64,000 nt of DNA from NCBI GenBank assembly GCA_022577435.1, contig JAKOON010000085.1, positions 599,475 through 663,474 of the forward strand, read 5' to 3'. This stretch comes from Embiotoca jacksoni. Taxonomy: Eukaryota > Chordata > Actinopteri > Embiotocidae. The notes under the pieces were generated by a model. That model was not told where the DNA came from. It did no database searches and saw nothing but the letters and a program-made list of their open reading frames with translations. The translations under genes and the position numbers were made by a program. This document shows, one piece after another, positions 21,897-34,052 of the stretch (position 1 is its first letter; the number at the start of each line of letters is the position of its first letter).

Positions 21897-24353
21897 CAGT
21901 GAGTTTCGGTGTGTTTCGGTGTGTGTCGGTGTGTTTCGGTGTGTGTCGGTGTGTTTCTGTGTGTGTTTCGGTGTGTGTGTCGGTGTGTTTCGGTGTGTTT
22001 CGGTGTGTGTCGGTGTGTGTCGGTGTGTGTCGGTGTGTGTTTCGGTGTGTGTCGGTGTGTTTCGGTGTGTGTTTCGGTGTGTGTCGGCGTGTTTCGGTGT
22101 GTGTTTCGGTGTGTCGGTGTGTTTCGGTGTGTGTTTCGTTGTGTGTCGGTGTGTTTCGGTGTGTGTCGGTGTGTTTCGGTGTGTGTGTCGGTGTGTGTCG
22201 GTGTGTTTCGGTGTGTGTTTCGGTGTGTGTGTCGGTGTGTTTCAGTGTGTTTCGGTGTGTGTGTCTGTGTGTTTCGGTGTGTTTCGGTGTGTGTCGGTGT
22301 GTTTCGGTGTGTGTTTCGGTGTGTGTTTCGGTGTGTGTCGGTGTGTGTCGGTGTGTTTCGGTGTGTGTGTCGGTGTGTTTCGGTGTGTGTCGGTGTGTTT
22401 CGGTGTGTGTTTTGGTGTGTGTCGGTGTGTTTCGGTGTGTGTGTGTCGGTGTGTTTCGGTGTGTGTTTCGGTGTGTGTCGGTGTGTTTCGGTGTGTGTTT
22501 CGGTGTGTGTCGGTGTGTTTCGGTGTGTGTCGGTGTGTTTCGGTGTGTTTCGGTGTGTGTTTCGGTGTGTGTCGGTGTGTTTCGGTGTGTTCCGGTGTGT
22601 GTTTCGGTGTGTGTTTCGGTGTGTTTCGGTGTGTGTTTCAGTGAGTTTCGGTGTGTTTCGGTGTGTGTCGGTGTGTTTCGGTGTGTGTCGGTGTGTTTCC
22701 TGTGTGTGTTTCGGTGTGTGTGTCGGTGTGTTTCGGTGTGTTTCGGTGTGTGTCGGTGTGTGTCGGTGTGTTTCGGTGTGTGTCGGTGTGTGTTTCGGTG
22801 TGTGTTGGTGTGTTTCGGTGTGTGTTTCGGTGTGTGTCGGCGTGTTTCGGTGTGTGTTTCGGTGTGTCGGTGTGTTTCGGTGTGTGTTTCGTTGTGTGTT
22901 GGTGTGTTTCGGTGTGTGTCGGTGTGTTTCGGTGTGTGTGTCGGTGTGTGTCGGTGTGTTTCGGTGTGTGTCGGTGTGTGTTGGCGTGTTTCGGTGTGTG
23001 TCGGTGTGTTTCGGTGTGTGTCGGTGTGTTTCGGTGTGTTTCGGCTTGTGTCGGTGTGTGTCTGTGTGTGTCGGTGTGTGTCGGTTTGTTTCGGTGTGTG
23101 TCGGTGTGTGTCGGTGTGTGTTTCGGTGTGTGTTTCAGTGTGTTTCGGTGTGTGTCGGTGTGTGTCGGTGTGTGTCGGTGTGTTTCGGTGTGTGTCGGTG
23201 TGTTTCGGTGTGTGTGTCGGTGTGTTTCGGTGTGTGTCGGTGTGTGTCGGTGTGTTTCGGTGTGTGTCTGTGTGTCGGTGTGTGTCGGTTTGTTTCGGTG
23301 TGTTTCGGTGTGTGTTTCGGTGTGTTTCGGTGTGTGTCGGTGTGTGTTTCGGTGTGTGTTTCGGTGTGTTTCGGTGTGTGTGTCGGTGTGTTTCGGTGTG
23401 TGTCGGTGTGTTTCGGTGTGTGTCGGTGTGTTTCAGTGTGTTTCGGTGTGTGTGTCTGTGTGTTTCGGTGTGTGTTTCGGTGTGTGTCTGTGTGTTTCGG
23501 TGTGTGTTTCGGTGTGTGTCGGTGTGTTTCGGTGTGTGTGTCGGTGTGTGTCGGTGTGTTTCGGTGTGTGTGTCGGTGTGTTTCGGTGTGTGTCGGTGTG
23601 TTTCGGTGTGTGTTTTGGTGTGTGTCGGTGTGTTTCGGTGTGTGTTTCGGTGTGTGTGTGTCGGTGTGTTTCGGTGTGTGTTTCGGTGTGTGTCGGTGTG
23701 TTTCGGTGTGTGTCGGTGTGTTTCGGTGTGTGTGTCGGTGTGTTTCGGTGTGTGTTTCGGTGTGTGTCGGTGTGTTTCGGTGTGTGTCGGTGTGTTTCGG
23801 TGTGTGTGTCGGTGTGTGTGTCGGTGTGTGTCGGTGTGTTTCGGTGTGTGTGTCGGTGTGTTTCGGTGTGTGTTTCGGTGTGTGTGTCGGTGTGTTTCGG
23901 TGTGTGTTTCGCTGTGTTTCGGTGTGTGTTTCGGTGTGTGTTGGTGTGTTTCGGTGTGTGTCGGTGTGTTTCGGTGTGTGTTTCGGTGTGTGTTGGTGTG
24001 TTTCGGTGTGTGTCGGTGTGTTTCGGTGTGTGTCGGTGTGTTTCGGTGTGTGTGTCGGTGTGTGTGTCGGTGTGTGTCGGTGTGTTTCGGTGTGTGTGTC
24101 GGTGTGTTTCGGTGTGTGTTTCGGTGTGTGTGTCGGTGTGTTTCGGTGTGTGTGTCTGTGTGTGTCGGTGTGTTTCGGTGTGTGTCGGTGTGTTTCGGTG
24201 TGTGTTTCGGTGTGTGTTTCGGTGTGTGTCGGTGTGTTTCGGTGTGTGTTTCGGTGTGTGTCGGTGTGTTTCGGTGTGTGTCGGTGTGTTTCGGTGTGTG
24301 TTTCGGTGTGTTTCGGTGTGTGTCGGTGTGTGTTTCGGTGTGTGTGTGTCGGT
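21897..24353. repeat. Satellite 2,457-bp higher-order unit, copy 2
   Basis: The direct tandem partner of 19440-21896, with the same order of rare variants for at least the first 1.6 kb. It diverges later, where extra segments occur before the next anchor at 25020. Confidence 0.75.
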
Positions 24354-27300
24354 GTGTTTCGGTGTGTGTTTCGGTGTGTGTCGGTGTGTTTCGGTGTGTG
24401 TTTCGGTGTGTGTCGGTGTGTTTCGGTGTGTGTCGGTGTGTTTCGGTGTGTGTTTCGGTGTGTGTGTCTGTGTGTTTCGGTGTGTGTGTCGGTGTGTTTC
24501 GGTGTGTGTCGGTGTGTTTCGGTGTGTGTTTCGGTGTGTGTTTCGGTGTGTGTCGGTGTGTTTCGGTGTGTGTTTCGGTGTGTGTCGGTGTGTTTTGGTG
24601 TGTGTCGGTGTGTTTCGGTGTGTGTCGGTGTGTTTCGGTGTGTGTTTCGGTGTGTTTCGGTGTGTGTCGGTGTGTGTTTCGGTGTGTGTTTCGGTGTGTG
24701 TTTCGGTGTGTGTCGGTGTGTGTTTCGGTGTGTGTTTCGGTGTGTTTCGGTGTGTGTCGGTGTGTGTCGGTGTGTGTGTCGGTGTGTGTCGGTGTGTTTC
24801 GGTGTGTGTCGGTGTGTGTCGGTGTGTGTCGGTGTGTTTCGGTGTGTGTCGGTGTGTGTCGGTGTGTTTCGGTGTGTGTTTCGGTGTGTTTCGGTGTGTT
24901 TCGGTGTGTGTCGGTGTGTTTCGGTGTGTTTCGGTGTGTGTTTCGGTGTGTGTCGGTGTGTTTCGGTGTGTTCCGGTGTGTGTTTCGGTGTGTGTTTCGG
25001 TGTGTTTCGGTGTGTGTTTCAGTGAGTTTCGGTGTATTTCGGTGTGTGTCGGTGTGTTTCGGTGTGTGTCGGTGTGTTTCCTGTGTGTGTTTCGGTGTGT
25101 GTGTCGGTGTGTTTCAGTGTGTTTCGGTGTGTGTCGGTGTGTGTCGGTGTGTTTCGGTGTGTGTCGGTGTGTGTTTCGGTGTGTGTTGGTGTGTTTCGGT
25201 GTGTGTTTCGGTGTGTGTCGGCGTGTTTCGGTGTGTGTTTCGGTGTGTCGGTGTGTTTCGGTGTGTGTTTCGTTGTGTGTTGGTGTGTTTCGGTGTGTGT
25301 CGGTGTGTTTCGGTGTGTGTGTCGGTGTGTGTTGGCGTGTTTCGGTGTGTGTCGGTGTGTTTCGGTGTGTGTCGGTGTGTTTCGGTGTGTTTCGGTTTGT
25401 GTCGGTGTGTGTCTGTGTGTGTCGGTGTGTGTCGGTTTGTTTCGGTGTGTGTCGGTGTGTTTCGGTGTGTGTTTCGGTGTGTGTTTCAGTGTGTTTCGGT
25501 GTGTGTCGGTGTGTGTCGGTGTGTGTCGGTGTGTGTCGGTTTGTGTCGGTGTGTTTCGGTGTGTGTCGGTGTGTTTCGGTGTGTGTCGCTGTGTGTCGGT
25601 GTGTTTCGGTGTGTTTCGGTGTGTGTCTGTGTGTGTCGGTGTGTGTCGGTTTGTTTCGGTGTGTTTCGGTGTGTGTTTCGGTGTGTGTCGGTGTGTGTTT
25701 CGGTGTGTGTTTCGGTGTGTGTTTCGGTGTGTGTCGGTGTGTGTGTCGGTGTGTGTGTCGGTGTGTTTCGGTGTGTGTCGGTGTGTTTCGGTGTGTGTCG
25801 GTGTGTGTCGGTGTGTTTCGGTGTGTGTTTCGGTGTGTTTCGGTGTGTGTCGGTGTGTTTCTGTGTGTTTCGGTGTGTGTTTCAGTGTGTGTCGGTGTGT
25901 TTCGGTGTGTTCCGGTGTGTGTTTCGGTGTGTGTTTCGGTGTGTTTCGGTGTGTGTTTCAGTGAGTTTCGGTGTGTTTCGGTGTGTGTCGGTGTGTTTCG
26001 GTGTGTGTCGGTGTGTTTCTGTGTGTGTTTCGGTGTGTGTGTCGGTGTGTTTCGGTGTGTTTCGGTGTGTGTCGGTGTGTGTCGGTGTGTGTCGGTGTGT
26101 GTCGGTGTGTGTTTCGGTGTGTGTCGGTGTGTTTCGGTGTGTGTTTCGGTGTGTGTCGGCGTGTTTCGGTGTGTGTTTCGGTGTGTCGGTGTGTTTCGGT
26201 GTGTGTTTCGTTGTGTGTCGGTGTGTTTCGGTGTGTGTCGGTGTGTTTCGGTGTGTTTGTCGGTGTGTGTCGGTGTGTTTCGGTGTGTGTTTCGGTGTGT
26301 GTGTCGGTGTGTTTCAGTGTGTTTCGGTGTGTGTGTCTGTGTGTTTCGGTGTGTTTCGGTGTGTGTCGGTGTGTTTCGGTGTGTGTTTCGGTGTGTGTTT
26401 CGGTGTGTGTCGGTGTGTGTCGGTGTGTTTCGGTGTGTGTGTCGGTGTGTTTCGGTGTGTGTCGGTGTGTTTCGGTGTGTGTTTTGGTGTGTGTCGGTGT
26501 GTTTCGGTGTGTGTGTGTCGGTGTGTTTCGGTGTGTGTTTCGGTGCGTGTCGGTGTGTTTCGGTGTGTGTTTCGGTGTGTGTCGGTGTGTTTCGGTGTGT
26601 GTCGGTGTGTTTCGGTGTGTTTTTCAGTGTGTGTGTCGGTGTGTTTCGGTGTGTGTTTCGGTGTGTGTCGGTGTGTTTCGGTGTGTGTCGGTGTGTTTCG
26701 GTGTGTGTGTCGGTGTGTGTGTCGGTGTGTGTCGGTGTGTTTCGGTGTGTGTGTCGGTGTGTTTCGGTGTGTGTGTCGGTGTGTTTCGGTGTGTGTTTCG
26801 CTGTGTTTCGGTGTGTGTTTCGGTGTGTGTCGGTGTGTGTCGGTGTGTTTCGGTGTGTGTTTCGGTGTGTGTCGGTGTGTTTCGGTGTGTGTCGGTGTGT
26901 TTCGGTGTGTGTTTCGGTGTGTGTTTTGGTGTGTGTCGGTGTGTTTCGGTGTGTTTCGGTGTGTGTTTCGGTGTGTGTCGGTGTGTTTCGGTGTGTGTCG
27001 GTGTGTTTCGGTGTGTGTTTCGGTGTGTGTGTCTGTGTGTTTCGGTGTGTGTGTCGGTGTGTTTCGGTGTGTGTCGGTGTGTTTCGGTGTGTTTCGGTGT
27101 GTGTTTCGGTGTGTGTCGGTGTGTTTCGGTGTGTGTCGGTGTGTTTCGGTGTGTGTTTCGGTGTGTGTGTCTGTGTGTTTCGGTGTGTGTGTCGGTGTGT
27201 TTCGGTGTGTGTCGGTGTGTGTCGGTGTGTTTCGGTGTGTGTCGGTGTGTTTCGGTGTGTGTTTCGGTGTGTGTCGGTGTGTGTCGGTGTGTTTCGGTGT

Positions 27301-27461
27301 GTGTCGGTGTGTTTCGGTGTGTGTCGGTGTGTTTCGGTGTGTGTTTCGGTGTGTGTCGGTGTGTTTCGGTGTGTGTTTCGGTGTGTGTCGGTGTGTGTTT
27401 CGGTGTGTGTCGGTGTGTTTCGGTGTGTGTGTCGGTGTGTGTGTCGGTGTGTGTCGGTGTG

Positions 27462-28019
27462 ACAGTTGAAAGCCTTCCTGATTTCAGCCTCTCCGACGGC
27501 TGCAGCGTCTTCAGACTCCGTCAGACTCAGATTCTGTCGAACACCTCGAGGTCGTTCCAACAGCTGTCTCGCCAACACTCGGACGTGAGGCCTCTAATCT
27601 ACCAGCTCATCATTACTGTCTGCTGCTTTCTCAGCTCCCAGAAAGGTGGAAGGAGGATGTTTGGTGGATTATTGGATCAATATTAATTGTTGAGGATATA
27701 TTGATCTCTCTGAGTGTCCTGTTTGTTGGATCCTCCCTGCTGAAGCTGATTCAGTCTGAACAACCGTCCTGGCAGCTCATCACCTGATGGCAGATTTAAA
27801 ATCATTTTACTGCAAATTAAAGTGGTGTACAAACTAATGCACAAAAAAAAAAAAATAGAAAAGAAAAAAAAGAGGCTGTAACCATGGCAACTGTGACGAG
27901 TATCAATTCTGCTCCAAATACAAAGCCAAAGTTTCCCTCAGAACAAAATGAAGAAATGTTCTCGACTTTTTTGGAAAAGGTGAAGTAAACTCTGCTGGCA
28001 GCAACACGGAATTATTTTA
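27462..28019. other. No gene; one perfect RFX X-box
   Basis: Unique sequence right of the satellite. The palindromic word GTAACCATGGCAAC at 27878-27891 fits the RFX X-box consensus GTNRCC(N0-3)RGYAAC perfectly. An A-rich stretch lies at 27842-27872. Confidence 0.5.
27878..27891. promoter_or_regulatory. RFX X-box-like palindrome
   Basis: GTAACCATGGCAAC; both half-sites match. No open frame or transcript start is nearby, so function is unproven. Confidence 0.4.
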
Positions 28020-28027
28020 TTGTGACG

Positions 28028-28078
28028 CTTCCCTCCTCCTCCTCCTCCTCCTCCTCCTCCTCCTCCTCCTCCTCCTCT
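28028..28078. repeat. (CCT)n microsatellite
   Basis: About 16 CCT units; the Gly-run frame on the minus strand is an artefact. Confidence 0.95.
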
Positions 28079-28203
28079 CAACTTCCACAAATTCTGGTTT
28101 CTTCTCCGGATGTGTTTTCGGTTTGAACAAACAAAGAGAGGAGATGCTGAAGCAGCTGTGAGCCCACATTTTGTCAGATAAATGAATTCAGAGTTGAGTT
28201 TTC

Positions 28204-28236
28204 CCATCGGTGTGTGTTTGTGTGTGTGTGTTTGTA

Positions 28237-28326
<90 letters not shown>

Positions 28327-29142
28327 TGAGTTTGTGTGCATTTGTGCGTGTTTGAGTGTGTTTGTGTGTGTTTGTGTGTGTTTGTGTGTGTTTGAGTGTG
28401 TTTGAGTGTGTTTGTGTGTTTTAGTGTGTTTGAGTGTGTTTGTGTGTGTTTGTGTGTGTTTGAGTGTTTTTGAGTGTGTTTGTGTGTGTTTGAGTGTGTA
28501 TGTGTGTGTTTGTGTGTGTTTGAGTGTGTTTGTGTGTGTTTGAGTGTGTTTGAGTGTGTTTGAGTGTGTTTGTGTGTGTTTGTGTGTGTTTGTGTGTGTT
28601 TGAGTGTGTTTGTGTGTGTTTGTGTGTGTTTGAGTGTGTTTGAGTGTGTTTGAGTGTGTTTGTGTGTTTGAGTGTGTTTGTGTGTGTTTGTGTGTGTTTG
28701 AGTGTGTTTGTGTGTTTTAGTGTGTTTGTGTGTGTTTGAGTGTGTTTGTGTGTGTTTGAGTGTGTTTGTGTGTTTTAGTGTGTTTGTGTGTGTTTGTGTG
28801 TGTTTGAGTGTGTTTGTGTGTTTGAGTGTGTTTGTGTGTTTTAGTGTGTTTGTGTGTGTTTGTGTGTGTTTGAGTGTGTTTGTGTGTTTTAGTGTGTTTG
28901 TGTGTGTTTGTGTGTGTTTGAGTGTGTTTGTGTGTTTTAGTGTGTTTGTGTGTGTTTGTGTGTGTTTGAGTGTGTTTGTGTGTTTGAGTGTGTTTGTGTG
29001 TTTTAGTGTGTTTGTGTGTGTTTGTGTGTGTTTGTGTGTGTTTGTGTGTGTTTTAGTGTGTTTGTGTGTGTTTTAGTGTGTTTGTGTGTGTTTGTGTGTG
29101 TTTTAGTGTGTTTGTGTGTGTTTGAGTGTGTTTGTGTGTGTT
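28204..29142. repeat. TG microsatellite grading into TTTGAGTGTG minisatellite
   Basis: A TG tract (about 28237-28322) passes into about 820 bp of units built from TGTGTGTT, TGAGTGTGTT and TTTTAGTGTG. From about 28830 to 29000 a unit of roughly 57 bp containing TTTTAGTGTGTTTGTGTG recurs. It resembles the giant satellite in being TG-derived, but it has no CpG. Confidence 0.93.
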
Positions 29143-29436
29143 TGTGCTGCTGGAGACGTCTAAGGTCCAGAGGTGAACTGGGACTTGGTTCAAGATGTGT
29201 CGGCTGGTTTGATGACGTTTTGTTGGATGTCTCCTCCAGTTGGTTTCAGTTCTGCATCCTTCCAGGTGGTTAATACCTCACCTGGCAGCGCAGCTGTAAA
29301 TCAGCCTCTGACTGGACGACAGCTCGGGAACGAGGATGGAGGAGCGCCAGTCCTTTAAACTCCTCCGGCCAGCTCGTATCCTGGACGTGACACTGAATAC
29401 GGAAATCCAGGTTTCACCATGGAAACAGAGAAATAT
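29143..29436. other. No gene seen
   Basis: Short unique spacer between two arrays. Confidence 0.5.
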
Positions 29437-30336
29437 CAGAGTGACCTTCACCTTCAGCTTCACCTTCACCTTCAGCTTCACCTTCAGCTTCACTTTCACC
29501 TTCACCTTCAGCTTCAGCTTCACTTTCACCTTCACCTTCAGCTTCACCTTCACCTTCAGCTTCACCTTCAGCTTCAGCTTCACCTTCACCTTCAGCTTCA
29601 CCTTCAGCTTCAGCTTCACCTTCAGCTTCAGCTTCACCTTCACCTTCAGCTTCACCTTCAGCTTCAGCTTCACCTTCAGCTTCAGTTTCAGCTTCACCTT
29701 CACCTTCAGCTTCACCTTCACCTTCAGCTTCACCTTCAGCTTCAGCTTCAGCTTCACCTTCACCTTCAGCTTCACCTTCAGCTTCAGTTTCACCTTCAGC
29801 TTCACCTTCACCTTCAGCTTCAGCTTCAGCTTCACCTTCAGCTTCACCTTCACCTTCAGCTTCACCTTCACCTTCAGCTTCACCTTCAGCTTCAGCTTCA
29901 CTTTCACCTTCACCTTCAGCTTCAGCTTCACCTTCAGCTTCAGCTTCACTTTCACCTTCACCTTCAGCTTCAGCTTCACCTTCACCTTCAGTTTCACCTT
30001 CAGCTTCAGCTTCAGTTTCACCTTCAGCTTCAGCTTCACCTTCACCTTCAGCTTCACCTTCAGCTTCAGCTTCACTTTCACCTTCACCTTCAGCTTCAGC
30101 TTCACCTTCAGCTTCAGCTTCAGCTTCACCTTCAGCTTCACCTTCACCTTCAGCTTCACCTTCACCTTCAGCTTCACCTTCAGCTTCAGCTTCACTTTCA
30201 CCTTCACCTTCAGCTTCAGCTTCACCTTCAGCTTCAGCTTCACTTTCACCTTCACCTTCAGCTTCAGCTTCACCTTCACCTTCAGTTTCACCTTCAGCTT
30301 CAGCTTCAGTTTCACCTTCAGCTTCAGATCAACATG
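29437..30336. repeat. Hexamer array (TTCACC/TTCAGC), about 900 bp
   Basis: Units of six: CTTCAC, CTTCAG and the variant TTTCAC. The order of variants repeats with a 294-bp offset (CAGTTTCACC at about 29990 and 30284), so the array grew by higher-order duplication. Open frames in several phases encode Ser-Phe-Thr-Phe or Lys-Val/Lys-Leu alternations and are artefacts of the six-base period. Confidence 0.95.
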
Positions 30337-30419
30337 TTATTCATTGATATTCCTTCAACCTCAGAGTGACACTTCAGACCAAACATCAAACCTCCTTCAA
30401 CACCAGGAGAGCAGCAGTT

Positions 30420-30600
30420 GAAATGAGGAGGAGGCAGACAGAGAGGAGGAAGAGGAGGAAGAGAATGAGGAGGAGTAAGAGGAGGATTAGGATGAAGAGG
30501 AGGAGGAAGAGCAGGCAGACAGAAAGGAGAAAGAGGAGGATTAGGATGAAGAGGAAGAGGAAGAGCAGGCAGACAGAAAGGAGAAAGAGGAGGATGCGGG
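30420..30600. repeat. Purine-rich repeat, 54-bp internal period
   Basis: AGG/AAG-rich. The phrase GCAGGCAGACAGAAAGGAGA recurs at 30511 and 30565, a 54-bp period. Confidence 0.85.
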
Positions 30601-30722
30601 TGATGAACATTTCCGTGTGGTCTTGTTTTCTGGCTTCTTCTCTTCTCTTGGTTGGAGGAACCTCCTGCAGGAGGATTAGAGGCCTCCTTCTACCTGCTGG
30701 ACGCAGCGGTGTGTTTTCATTC

Positions 30723-30726
<4 letters not shown>

Positions 30727-30758
<32 letters not shown>

Positions 30759-30762
30759 TGTG

Positions 30763-30855
<93 letters not shown>
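30727..30855. repeat. (TG)n microsatellite with GAGTG interruptions
   Basis: About 64 dinucleotides, interrupted by (GAGTGT) units. Confidence 0.96.
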
Positions 30856-30857
<2 letters not shown>

Positions 30858-31002
30858 GTGTCGTGGAATGAGGCAGCAGATGGAGGCAGATGGCGACTCC
30901 TACTGCTGCAGTGAAACGGCATCTTATAACCGCTCTGCCAGTTTAATCTGCGACCAATAAAAATATATTCTAGAATAAAATAAGAGAAATAAAACTCGGC
31001 AG

Positions 31003-31085
31003 TGGAGGGAGGTGGGGGGAGGGGGGAGGGGTTCAGCAGGGGGCGGAGGAACAGGTGGTGGTGGAGGGGGAGGGGGGCAGCGACG
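31003..31085 (+). repeat. G-rich, quadruplex-prone tract
   Basis: At least eight G runs of three or more (GGTGGGGGGAGGGGGGAGGG, then GGAGGGGGAGGGGGGC) within 80 bp; fits G-quadruplex rules on the plus strand. Confidence 0.75.
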
Positions 31086-33264
<2,179 letters not shown>

Positions 33265-33750
33265 TCAGGACCTATGTGGTAAAATACCTGCAGATCGCAC
33301 CACTTCATAGTCAACGTCCCCTACTCGCCGTGTGACCACAAAGGGTCCTTGCCACTTGGCGAGGAGTTTCGAGCTGGAAGAAGGAAGCAATACAAATACC
33401 TTTTCTCCCGGTGTGAGTTGCCTCAGCTTGGTCACTCTGTTGTACAGCTGTTGTTGACGTTCCTGGGCGTGGAGCAAATTCTCACGTGACATCTGACCCG
33501 GTGTGTGGAGTTTTGCTCGCAGGTCCAGGACGTATTGAATTTCACTTTTGCTGGAGCTCGGCCCTTCCTCCCAGTTTTCTTTAAGCAGGTCGAGCACCCC
33601 TCGTGGTTTCCTGTCAAACAGCAGTTCAAAGGGAGAAAATCCCGTCGAGGCCTGGGGGACCTCCCGCACTGCAAACAACAGAGGATCAAGTCATTTATCC
33701 CAATTATGTTCATCGTCGTGGATAAATTTACGGATCGTGGATTTTAACGT
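33265..33750 (-). pseudogene. Ty3/Gypsy integrase C-terminal fragment
   Basis: The minus strand encodes the distal part of a Gypsy-type integrase. In order it has the end of the catalytic core (ASTGFSPFELLF near residue 11 of the open frame), a linker, and the C-terminal GPF/Y-type module (KWQGPFVVTRRVGDVDYEV). The frame continues upstream of 33678 but is broken by an in-frame TGA at 33691-33693 in a Trp position typical of the family. After DYEV the frame runs out of register (ending GILPHRS), so the 3' end is also damaged. The DDE catalytic residues lie upstream and are missing. It is a dead pol relic. Confidence 0.88.
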
Positions 33751-33763
33751 GGTGGTGGCGGGG

Positions 33764-34033
33764 TGTGGTTAGCTCAGCTGCAGGGGGGAGGCAGGGGGGG
33801 AGTGGTTCAGGGAACGGTGCCGGGAAGAGCTGAGGTCAATCATGACAGATTTGTCTCTCCCTGATAAGTGAGCAGGACCTGGAGAGGAGGGAAGAGAAGC
33901 AGTGACTGGACGGACGATCGGAGGCAGGGCAGGAGAGCGCCGTGACAGGGAGGGGTCGATTGGCCTGAAAAATAAATACGTTTGAACTCAACTCTGTGTC
34001 CAAGGAACCGCACCGTAGCACACGCTTGCTACA
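33764..34033 (+). mobile_element. 5' LTR of a Ty3/Gypsy-type element
   Basis: TGTGGTTAGC... to ...GCTTGCTACA, about 270 bp, containing AATAAATACG as a poly(A) signal and ending one base before a primer binding site. It faces the opposite way from the adjacent integrase relic, whose upstream side it abuts, so this element probably inserted into, or was joined to, an older one. A clear target duplication is not visible. No second LTR lies in the window. Confidence 0.72.
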
Positions 34034-34034
34034 C

Positions 34035-34052
34035 TGGCACCCAACGTGGGGC
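34035..34052 (+). other. Primer binding site, tRNA-Lys type
   Basis: TGGCACCCAACGTGGGGC differs at one base from the tRNA-Lys1,2-type site TGGCGCCCAACGTGGGGC used by many retroelements. The change is CpG to CpA, the signature of methyl-cytosine decay. Confidence 0.8.

Larger units (their letters stand above)
12811..27461. repeat. Giant 10/12-bp CpG satellite, 14.65 kb
   Basis: A continuous array of four related units: GGTGTGTTTC and GGTGTGTGTC (10 bp), GGTGTGTGTTTC and GGTGTGTGTGTC (12 bp). Every TC|GG junction creates one CpG, so a CpG recurs about every 10-12 bp. The plus strand has almost no A. The edges are sharp: CACCTGTTTCA before 12811 and GACAGTTGAAAGCC after 27461. Because the units lack stop codons in three forward frames and largely in reverse, enormous open frames (up to about 3,000 codons of Cys-Val-Gly/Arg-Phe repeats) run through it. 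These are not genes. Rare variants (CCTG, CGCTG, CGTTG, GTATG, CAGTGAG) mark a higher-order structure. Confidence 0.98.

Noticed and set aside
12811..27461. CRISPR-like or telomeric array
   Set aside because: No spacers of constant length and no TTAGGG; units are contiguous and the genome is eukaryotic.
12757..27686. Open frames of 300-3,000 codons across the satellite, on both strands
   Set aside because: They are direct translations of 10/12-bp units without stop codons, open in several phases at once, with no domain, start context or splice structure.
29278..30421. Lys-Val/Lys-Leu and Ser-Phe-Thr proteins
   Set aside because: Six-base repeat period keeps frames open; no gene context.
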